Shown: one piece after another, positions 13,701 to 20,194 of the stretch
How positions within the stretch are numbered: the first letter of the stretch is position 1
Layout of the letters: each line of letters starts with the position of its first letter
The notes under the pieces: model-generated
The model's database searches: none
Seen by the model: only the letters and a program-made list of their open reading frames with translations
Told to the model about the DNA's origin: nothing
NCBI RefSeq assembly: GCF_019175285.1
Contig: NC_056523.1
Location: forward strand, 184,495,956 to 184,559,955
Source of the DNA: Sceloporus undulatus
Lineage: Eukaryota; Chordata; Lepidosauria; Squamata; Phrynosomatidae
Reading direction: 5' to 3'
Length of the DNA stretch: 64,000 bases
Position numbers and translations under genes: made by a program

Positions 13701-15699
13701 GAAGCAAATACAGTGCCACCACACCAGGATTTCCTACCAAGTTAAGGTTCTGAGGGTGAGAGGAGAATGAGTGTTGTTTGCTGCCTTTGAGTTGATTTCG
13801 ACTCATGGGGATTCTGTGAAATGAGACATCTCCATGAGCCTCTATTTTCAGCATCTTTCTCAGTCTTGTAGGTTCAGGATCATGAACTCCCTGATTGAGT
13901 CTATCAATCTGACATGTGGTCTTCCTCTCTTTCTACTGCCTTCTGCCTTTCCCACCATCACTATCTGCTCTAGTGAAACATGACTTCTCATGATGTGGTC
14001 AAAGTACAATAGCCTCAGTTCAGGCTTGAATTATTCTAGGACCCAATCATTTGTCTTTTTGGCCAACCATGGTATCCTCAGCACTCTTTTCCAGCACCTC
14101 AGATGAGCTGATTTTCTTCTTATCCACTTTCTTCACTGTACAGCTCTCACATCTGTACATGGCAATGGGGAATACAATGGCTTGGACAATTCTGACTTTA
14201 GTGTTCAGCTGTGTACCTTACACTTCAGGATTTTGGCCATAGCTGCCCTTCTTTCATAGCTGCCCTTTCCATTCCTAGTCTTCTTATTTCTTGACTGCAA
14301 TTTCTATTCTGATCAATGTTTGATCCAAGGTATAAGAAGTCTTTAATTATTTTGATTTCCTCATTGTCTAGGTTGAATTTATGTATATACTCTATGGTAA
14401 TTATCTTTTTTTCATGTTTAGCAGTAAGTCTGCCTTTACACTTTATACAAAGGCATGCTTCCACATGACCCCTGTTGTAGATTTTGTTTTAATTTAGTCA
14501 ATTAAATTGGGGGAAGAGATTTTTTAAAATATCATTGACTGGTTCTGCATCTTTTTATTTAACTTTAGCGGGGGGGGGGGGGGGGGGTCTTCCCAGAATG
14601 ACTCACTCAGTCACTTTGCTGACTTGGTCCCCATACAGAATATTCTATGTACCCATCTCTCTGTGTTATGTGATTGACTGATTGCTTTAATAATGGGATG
14701 TATTTATTATTATAAGGGAATTTTAACTGTTGTGTTGGTGGGAGGGTAAATGAGTTTATTTTATATTGTTGTATTTTTATGCATATTGTACACTGCCTCG
14801 ATCCTGATGGAGAGGTGGGATATTATTATTATTATTAATATTAATATCCCACCTCTCCATCAGGATCGAGGCAGTATAGTATCAGTAGAGTGGTACATCC
14901 ACTCTGGGGGTGCATATACTCTGTGCAAATAATGCAATTTGATATTACTTTAACTGACATTGCTCCATCCTACAGAATCCTGGGCTTTGTAGTTTTATGA
15001 GGCACCAGCACTCTTTGGCAGAGAAGGCTTAAGACCTTGCAAAACTACAGCAAAGTGGTGCAAGCCACATTATTTCTACAATGTTGATGCACCCTCCATT
15101 TCAATGAGGTATCCAAGGTGATGAATCTATTCTGGGTATAGAGTTCTGCACCTTGAGCAGCACCTGTAAAGTTCAGCCAAACCCCAGAGTCAATTCACCC
15201 CACCAATGACATGGATGACACCAGCCCCCACTTAACTTGACGTGCCAGAAAATGATTCAAAGCCATCTAATGTGACAACCTGCAGACACTACAGATTTTG
15301 GGGGGATCTGGTCAGTGCCCGGGTAGGAAACTGCTTGGCAATCCTATTTAAACTGCTTTGAGTTTCATGAAGGAAGAAAGGGGGGCTATAAATGTAATAA
15401 ACAAGGAAATAGCTGTGCTAAAGTTACTAATAGAAAATAAAGGAGCACATAGCAGGAACAGTGTGGATGTGCTTGGGGACTGAGGATTTTACAGTTTGAA
15501 AAAAATATATGAATATTCTTGCTATATGTCTGACAGAATAATGTCACCACTCTTCTAATTTAGAAACTGGAAAATGGGACAACCCACTGACTATGAAAGA
15601 AATGAAGACTGTGCTGAGATCAGTGTTTCTGGAGAATGGAATGATGAGAACTGTAACAGAGATAACTTCTATGTGTGTGAAAGACCTTTACCTTCCTGA
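3627..15699 (+). CDS. Type II transmembrane C-type lectin (CD209/FCER2-like), six exons
   Basis: The model joins 3627-3723, 5466-5564, 6586-6645, 9239-9390, 11760-11872 and 15564-15699. It is 657 bases long (218 residues plus TGA) with no frame break at any junction. Order: a cytoplasmic tail of about 40 residues, one membrane segment (about 43-63), a 20-residue stalk and a C-type lectin domain (about 89-212). The domain shows WIGL (149-152), WVDG (163-166), WND (199-201) and six cysteines (89, 103, 120, 190, 204, 212), the long-form pattern. An N-glycosylation sequon NST lies at 124. The calcium/sugar loop is Q180-P-T182 instead of EPN or QPD, while E188, N200 and D201 are kept. Human CD23 (from memory) has EPT and the same loop length. 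The family comprises cell-surface glycan or protein receptors, often of immune cells. The ligand is unknown, so no symbol is given. The gene is convergent with COLGALT1. Confidence 0.78.
3828..3845 (+). repeat. Poly-C homopolymer
   Basis: An uninterrupted run of about 18 C in lectin intron 1. The length is uncertain in any assembly. Confidence 0.8.
4016..4240 (-). mobile_element. tRNA-derived SINE, reverse oriented
   Basis: As printed it runs GTGTGCCTTCAAGTCATTTC, GGTTTTCTTGGCAAGA, TGACTTGCC, GGGTTTCC and TTTGAACCCTGG. The last is the reverse complement of a Pol III B box. The family recurs at 16.1, 31.3 and 60.3 kb. Its tail (CTTCAAGTC...) resembles the BovB-like LINE 3' end, suggesting shared mobilisation (inference). 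Confidence 0.72.
4535..4740 (-). mobile_element. L2-like LINE 3' tail fragments
   Basis: TATGCCACCTTTCTCCCAG and GACCCAAAGTGGCTCACAA, then (AAT)n and a second tail reading CTGCCTCTCCCTATGGATCG. These are two adjacent reverse-oriented retroelement ends in lectin intron 1. Confidence 0.5.
5466..5564 (+). CDS. Lectin exon 2: signal-anchor membrane segment
   Basis: The acceptor follows a pyrimidine-rich tract ending in AAAAG and the donor is GTAATC. The frame reads CQPEWNWR and then about 21 hydrophobic residues starting SSFLLLALSYLLIA. This is a typical type II signal anchor preceded by an aromatic and basic cap, as in asialoglycoprotein-receptor-like lectins. The exon ends in phase 1. An alternative acceptor at CAG 5467-5469 would shift the phase and would not match exon 1. 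Confidence 0.72.
5700..6540. other. Lectin intron 2 sequence, no feature recognised
   Basis: Unique-looking AT-rich sequence with no coding similarity or clear repeat on either strand. Confidence 0.4.
6586..6645 (+). CDS. Lectin exon 3: short stalk
   Basis: A 60-base exon bounded by TTTTAG and the strong donor GTAAGT, phase 1 at both ends, so it can be skipped or duplicated without a frame change. It encodes GSRISSEVKKVHEQLPMKEG, a charged, weakly heptad-like stalk. CD23 stalks are built from repeated exons of about this size (family knowledge, from memory). Only one is seen here. A second in-frame acceptor (CAG, 6602-6604) would shorten it. Confidence 0.62.
8140..8247 (+). mobile_element. 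L2-like 3' tail with long (ATT)n
   Basis: TTGTAAGCCGCTCTGATAGC, then GAAGAGCGGGGTATAAATAA and a long ATT microsatellite running into the assembly gap. This is a standard reptile L2-type/SINE tail. Confidence 0.65.
8248..8257. other. Assembly gap (10 N)
   Basis: Ten N bases directly after the ATT microsatellite, in lectin intron 3. Ten may be a placeholder rather than the true size. No exon is interrupted. Confidence 0.95.
8900..9020. mobile_element. Short palindromic MITE
   Basis: TGGCCCTCTAGAAAATGTTG, GTTGAACTGCAACGCCCCTC, CTAGCATAGCCAATGG and the inverted partner GTTGTAGTTCAACAATATCT. It belongs to the widespread lizard hAT-type MITE that in intact form reads CTCCAGATGTTGTTGGACTA. Related copies are near 20490, 31125, 41385, 42993, 45940 and 58815. 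Confidence 0.55.
9239..9390 (+). CDS. Lectin exon 4: first third of the C-type lectin domain
   Basis: The acceptor is a long pyrimidine tract ending TTTGCCAG; the donor is GTAAAT. It encodes residues 86-136, including C89, WEYFHGRCYFFS, C120 and the sequon NST, ending VAEQ. The size of 152 bases and the phase 1 to phase 0 layout are typical of the first lectin-domain exon of this group. A longer open frame runs through the exon on both sides, but the flanks read through splice sites and into a MITE. Confidence 0.88.
9432..9642. mobile_element. Tigger-like MITE
   Basis: The terminal inverted repeat CAGTGGGCCC pairs with the reverse complement of GGGGCAACTG. The interior GGTTTGGTCCCAGGATTT and TTTCAAACCGTGGATGATTG is shared with the copies at 18391 and 61263. 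It starts 41 bases after lectin exon 4. Confidence 0.7.
10728..10787 (+). repeat. (AC)n(AG)n compound microsatellite
   Basis: An ACACAC tract passes directly into AGAGAG with one G-rich interruption, in lectin intron 4. Confidence 0.9.
11760..11872 (+). CDS. Lectin exon 5: WIGL-containing core
   Basis: The acceptor is GGCTCACAG and the donor GTAAGC. It encodes residues 137-174, from NFLQLQ through RYWIGLNDLKAEGEWRWVDG to TSFK. WIGL and WVDG are hallmark core motifs of the fold. It ends two bases into a lysine codon that exon 6 completes. A hAT-like transposon begins about 100 bases downstream in the following intron. Confidence 0.9.
12870..13170 (+). repeat. Degenerate tandem array inside the hAT-like element
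   Basis: About four imperfect units of roughly 75-95 bases share GAAATTCCTCCTGGGCAG-like, AAATGTAGGACGTGTCCT-like and AAAGGAGGACAT-like blocks. A stray unit lies near 52700-52790. Confidence 0.65.
13168..13332 (+). repeat. Tandem duplication of ~82 bases
   Basis: Two neighbouring copies, each from AAAGAGTTAAGCC / AAAGAGTCAAACC through GGGCCCCACAA, AACTCCCAGAATTCCATAGC and TTGAGCCAG. They follow the GGAGGACAT array. Confidence 0.7.
13767..14472 (-). mobile_element. RTE/BovB-like LINE fragment, reverse oriented
   Basis: The minus strand encodes reverse-transcriptase C-terminal sequence with FLYLGSNIDQNRNCSQEIRR, a hallmark of this LINE lineage. The 3' end lies at the left (TTTGAGTTGATTTCGACTCA). 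It is 5' truncated, in lectin intron 5. Confidence 0.75.
14571..14587 (+). repeat. Poly-G homopolymer
   Basis: A run of about 17 G in lectin intron 5. Confidence 0.8.
14788..14877. repeat. Near-perfect hairpin of two LINE tails
   Basis: The left arm CTGCCTCGATCCTGATGGAG and the following AGGTGGGATATTA are mirrored after a short ATT spacer by TAATATCCCACCT and CTCCATCAGGATCGAGGCAG. The arms are about 35 bases and near identical. They are retroelement tails joined tail to tail. Confidence 0.85.
14909..15093. mobile_element. Fold-back element family A, copy 1 (partial)
   Basis: ATAATGCAATTTGATATTAC and GAATCCTGGGCTTTGTAGTT on the left, with the mirrored arm CACATTATTTCTACA and GATGCACC on the right. 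It lacks part of the right arm. Family A intact arms read AATGCAGTTTGACACCACTT and AACTGCCATGGCTCAATG. Confidence 0.7.
15564..15699 (+). CDS. Lectin exon 6: calcium-site loop, WND motif and stop
   Basis: The acceptor is TTCTAATTTAG. It encodes NWKMGQPTDYERNEDCAEI, then EWNDENC and FYVCERPLPS followed by TGA. The QPT at 180-182 replaces the EPN/QPD determinant, while the Glu before DC and the WND pair are conserved. Cys190, 204 and 212 complete the disulphide set. The protein ends only six residues after the last cysteine. Confidence 0.9.
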
Positions 15700-16123
15700 A
15701 GATTGAAGAAAAGAGAGAAGCACACTTCCACACATTAACAATAGGTTTGCGCAAGGTCATCATAAGTCAGAAATTGATTGAAGGCATACAACTACAACAT
15801 ATGCAGAGACAGAATACTGCCCCTTCCAGTGCAATCCTATCCATACCAATGCATAAGTAAACCTAAAATGGTGGAAGTACAGCCCACATCTCAGAATGGG
15901 CATGTGAGGGGCATTTATTTTATCTTGGAGGCACGGGATCTCCAAACATGGTGGAAATGTCCTTCACACACACATCTTTTTTTATTCTTCCCCCTACCCC
16001 AGCTGGGGTGAAGATAGGGAGTCTTCCAAGCAACAAGGCTGTTTGGAAGTGACGTTATACTGTACTGCTTAACCCTAGGCTGAAGCCACTGACAGTCACT
16101 TCTAAAACCACTTTGTCACACTT

Positions 16124-16340
16124 GCACATGTTGTTGCTGTTGTTTCTGACTAATGGCAACCCTAAAGCACCCCCATCACAGGGTTTTCTTGGCAAGATTT
16201 GTTCAGAGGAGGTTTGCCATTGCCTTCCCCTGAGAGTAAGTGACTTGCCCAAGGTCCCCTGGTGGGTTTCATGGCCAAGTAGGAAATCAAATCCTGGTCT
16301 CGAGTCGCAGTGCAATACTCAAACCACTATGCCATGCTAT
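16124..16340 (-). mobile_element. tRNA-derived SINE, reverse oriented
   Basis: GGTTTTCTTGGCAAGATTTG, GGAGGTTTGCCATTGCCTTC, AGTGACTTGCCCAAGGTC and AAATCCTGGTCTCGAG, with a head near CAAACCACTATGCCATGC. Nearly full length. It may lie in the lectin 3' UTR. Confidence 0.8.
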
Positions 16341-16452
16341 TATTATTTTTTTTGGTTATTTAAAGTAGATACAAATCCATCAGTTCACACATACACAGGT
16401 GCAAGTGTGCATTCACCCCTGATGCAGCTGTAAATATAAATCTGTAAATCGG

Positions 16453-16458
16453 AATAAA
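16453..16458 (+). promoter_or_regulatory. Candidate polyadenylation signal of the lectin gene
   Basis: An AATAAA hexamer about 750 bases after the lectin stop codon. If it is used, the 3' UTR would include a reverse-oriented SINE (16124-16340). No transcript data support it. Confidence 0.3.
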
Positions 16459-16559
16459 CAGGATGTGACTACTTGGGTACAATTAGGTGACCTGTAGGAA
16501 TGGCTGCAGACAGAAGCCCTAATCAGGGTTTCTTGGTCTTGTTACATGACACATCGGGG

Positions 16560-17805
16560 TTAGATTGGAAGGCCTTTGCCTTCCTTTCCAAGACTATGAT
16601 TCTAAAATGCCATTTAAATAATGAAAAAAAAATCTTCGAATTGGAAGAGATGCCAAGAGCCACCCAGTTCAACTTCCTTCCACAGAGAAATATATTCATC
16701 TAAATGACTCCTGAAGATTGTCCATCCCACCTCTGTGTTAAGACCTCCAAAGACAGAAACATCAGCACCGTCAAAGACAATCAATTCCACTGACAAATAG
16801 GTCGTGTGCTGATAGGTTAAAATGTTTGGCTTGTGGTGAGTGTTTCAAACTCAAATTGCTTGTGATATGATGGTATGTACCAACTCTGGGTCTACCAATG
16901 CAAAAATGAAGAATGTGCCATAGAAATTTGGATCAACCTGAAAATTGAGGACACATCCTACAAATGTAGGACTCAGTATAAATCTACACCCTCTCATGGA
17001 AATGGTTTCACATATTTTAAGAGATGTCCTATTGACAATCCAGCAAGTTTACTCTCCCCTACAAATTGGGACACCGGGAAATAGACTCAAAACACATGAA
17101 GAGACATTCCACCTAACCATCACAAAGAACTTCCCAATGGAAAGAGATCTGGAACAGAAGATGTTTTCTTTGAGGTGGCAGAGCCTCCTTCTTTCCAGGT
17201 GATTTCAGGGATCCTGGCTTCCCATCCACCAAGACAGTTTCCACTCAGGCTCTTTAAATGACACCACCAAGTTTCATTGGAAGGCCCTTGCCTTCTCTTC
17301 TGACATTCTCATTCTAAAATGCCAGTTAGACAATGAAAGAATCTTAGAATTGGAAGAGATGCCAACAGCCACCTAGTTCAACATCTTTCCATGGAGAAAT
17401 AGATCCACCTAAATGACTCCTGAAGATTGTCCATTCCACCTCTGTTGAAAGACCTCCAAAAACGGAAACAGCAGCACTGTCGAAGACAATCAATTTCACT
17501 AAGAAGAAATAGGTCTTGCGCTGATAGGTGAAAACGTTTGGCTTGTGGTGGGTGTGTTTCAAATTGAAATTGCTTCTGATGTGATGGGCTATTCCAACTC
17601 CGGGTCTACCAGTGTAAAAATGAAGCATGTGCCCTATACATTTGGAGCAACCTGAAAATGGAAGACACATCTTACAAATGTAGGACTCCCTATAAATCCA
17701 TACCCTCTCATGGAAATCTCTTCACATATTTTAAGACATGCCCTATTGACAATCCAGCAAGTTTACTCTCCCCTACTGCACCAACTGGGACACGGGGAAA
17801 TAGTC
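16560..17805. repeat. ~0.7-kb tandem duplication
   Basis: The unit at 16560-17085 recurs at 17273-17805 with an offset of about 710-720 bases and is highly similar by eye. Shared blocks include GAAGAGATGCC, CCTAAATGACTCCTGAAGATT-like text, AACGTTTGGCTTGTGGTG-like text and CAGCAAGTTTACTCTCCCCT. The gap between units is about 190 bases. Part resembles CR1 3' UTR; the rest is unassigned. Confidence 0.85.
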
Positions 17806-18965
17806 AGGAAGTCCCATCTAATGTTGAGCTAGAATCTCTGTTTCTGGAGCTTGCATCCATTGCTCTAGGTCCTGTTCTCTGGGGCAGCAGAAAACAAGCT
17901 TGCTCCCTCCTCAATATGACATCCCTTCAAATATTTAAACAGGGCTATCATAACACCTCTTAACCTTCTCTTCTCCAGGCTAAACATCCCCAGGTCCCAA
18001 AGTCGTTCTTCATAGGGCATGGTTTCCAGACCCTTCACAATTTTAGTTGCCCTCCTTTGGACACGCTCCAGTTTCTCAATATCCTTTTTAAATTGTGGTG
18101 CCCAGAACTGCACACAATATTCCAGGTGGGGCCTGACCAAAGCAGAATAGAGTGGCATCATTATTTCCCTTGATCTAGACACTATAGTTCTGTTGATGCA
18201 GCCTAATACCTCATTGGCCTTTTTAGCTGCCACATCACACTGTTGACTCATGTTCAACTTGTGGTCTACTTGGACTCCTAGATCTCTTTCACATGTATTC
18301 TCATTCAGGAAGGGGTCCCCCATTCTATATCTATGCATTTCATTTTTCTGCTCTAAGTGCAGTATCTTACATTTCTCCATGTTGAATTTACAGTGGACCC
18401 TTGTTATACGCTTGGGTTTAGTTCCAACATCCCCCGTGGATAACAAAATCCGTGAATGCTCAAGTCCCATTAAATATAATGAAATAGCAAAATGGTGACC
18501 CTTATAAAAAATGGAAAATCAAGGTTTGATATTTGAAATTTATACTTTTTTTTTAACATTTTCAAACTGTGGATGCTTGAATCTGTGTATAAAAAAACGT
18601 GTATAAGAAGGGCCGACTGTAATTTTGTTAGCTTTGGGCCAGCTTTCTAGTCTGTTCAGGTTTCAATTTTGATCCTGTCCTCTAGGGTATTAGCTATTCC
18701 TCCTAATTTGGTGACATCTGCAAATTTGATAAGTATGCCCCCAATTCTGTCATCCAAGTCATTGATAAAGATGTTGAATAGCACTGGGCCCCGGACAGAG
18801 CCCTGTGGGACCCCACTGGTCACTTCTCTCCAGGATGAAAAGGAGCCATTGTTGAGCACCCTTTGGGTTCGGCCAGTCAACCAATTACAAATCCATATAA
18901 CAGTTGCCTTTTCTAGCCCACATTCTACAAACTTGTTTGCAAGAATGTCATGGGGAATCTTAGCT
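17806..18965 (-). mobile_element. CR1 LINE fragment, reverse oriented, interrupted by a MITE
   Basis: The minus strand encodes CR1 reverse-transcriptase C-terminal sequence: [50 protein letters not shown] and [20 protein letters not shown]. Upstream it continues with [12 protein letters not shown] and [11 protein letters not shown] 229-base MITE at 18391-18619 splits it. Both ends of the LINE are truncated. Confidence 0.92.
18391..18619. mobile_element. Tigger-like MITE nested in CR1
   Basis: Ends CAGTGGACCC and CAGTCGGCCC (reverse complement of the right end), flanked on both sides by TA (18389-18390 and 18620-18621). The CR1 copy at 39 kb shows the uninterrupted site. TA duplication and these ends fit Tc/mariner (Tigger) elements. 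Confidence 0.85.
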
Positions 18966-18971
18966 GAAGAC

Positions 18972-19085
18972 CTTAACTCTAACCCTAACCGTAACCCTAA
19001 ACCCTAACCCTACTCCTAACCCTTACCCTAACCATAAATCCTAACCATAACCATTAACCCTAACCTTAACCCTAACCCTAATCCT
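18972..19085 (+). repeat. Interstitial telomere-like (CCCTAA)n block
   Basis: About 110 bases of degenerate CCCTAA/CCATAA/CCCTTA repeats beginning AACTCTAACCCTAACC. The block directly joins the truncated CR1 copy. It lies about 840 bases beyond the COLGALT1 stop codon. Confidence 0.88.
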
Positions 19086-19089
19086 TGTG

Positions 19090-19926
19090 AGCTTGGGTGG
19101 ATTTCTAGACTGATGCCTTTGGAAACTTAAAAGACTCTACAAAGATACACAGTTCCAGCCCTGCCTTTCTTGGTGTTTTGCAAATCCCACTGTACAACTC
19201 TGCTTGTTGGCAGTACAAATTACTATGCGCTAGGGCACTTTATCCTTTACAGGGCATGGCAAAAAGCATTCTGGGAAAAGTGTTCACCAGCTCATAGAGA
19301 CTTGTGCTATTTTGTACCTTTCCATAACCAAGGTTGTACGGTTGCAATATCAGCACTGTCAAGGCACCATGGACACAACAAGATAGAAAGCACAAAGTTG
19401 TCACTTGTAAAAAAATTTATATAAAAATAACCAAACTAGTGTCTCAACTGTACACCAAGATTTTTCCCCCCCTGTCACAGAGCATTATGACACCAGGGGC
19501 TGTTAGTCTGGGCTGGGTCTCAGACCCTCTTCTTAAGGACAACCCAACACCATCACCTCCTCACAGCAGATAGAGGGTTTCCTATAAGGTACCGATTATT
19601 CAGAGAATAAAACTTCTCTTACATAAATACATAAGCTAAGGCCTCATTTGCACCGTTTTCTTAAAGGAAGAGGTGATGATGGCAGGATGAGCAAACTCAA
19701 CCATTTCCATATTGAGCTCCCCATGCCACCAGGAGTGAAGTTTACCCTTAGGCCTTGCCACAAGGTATGACAGAAGAAGCAAATCCCACAGCTGAAATCT
19801 CCACCCTCAATTCGTGAGGGGAAAAGCTCTTTCTTCACACCATGCTCACATCCGTTGCTCTCTCCCCAACAGCCTCTCCCTTTCCCCACCCCACACACCC
19901 CAGCTCTGTCTATGCTCTCAACAGGG
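19090..19926 (-). other. COLGALT1 3' flank and UTR
   Basis: No repeat or other gene was recognised. It should include the COLGALT1 3' UTR and the convergent boundary with the lectin gene. The poly-A site is not identifiable by eye. Confidence 0.45.
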
Positions 19927-20194
19927 TCATAGTTCATCGCGGGCTGTGCTGTCAAGAGGGGACTGGAGCACATCAGTGTTCCTGGCTTCACTACTCAGCT
20001 CCTGCTGTTCCTTCATCTTCTGGGACTTAGCCCGGTCCCAATCAGTTTTGACGTTCTCATTATCCCACACCACAGAGGTCTCTGTGTCACTAATGTAGCC
20101 ATCATCACCCGTGTAGTGCGTTGGGTAGACCAGCAAGGGTTCAACAGAGAAGGCCAGCAGGTTCCGGTTCTCAAAGTGCTCCATGTACTCGGAA
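19927..20194 (-). CDS. COLGALT1: COLGALT1 exon 12: third DxD and RDEL terminus
   Basis: It encodes [52 protein letters not shown] and the end DSTARDEL before TGA. RDEL is the ER-retrieval signal, which fits ER-lumen action. The 3' UTR continues leftward; its end is not clear, and no canonical AATAAA is obvious in the first several hundred bases. Confidence 0.97.

Noticed and set aside
13207-13724. Overlapping 125- to 137-codon frames on both strands
   Set aside because: They lie in the GC-rich end of the hAT-like element; frames are open on several readings because of composition.
17865-18470. 201-codon minus-strand open frame
   Set aside because: It is the end of CR1 ORF2 with a chance N-terminal extension from the inserted MITE, not a host gene.
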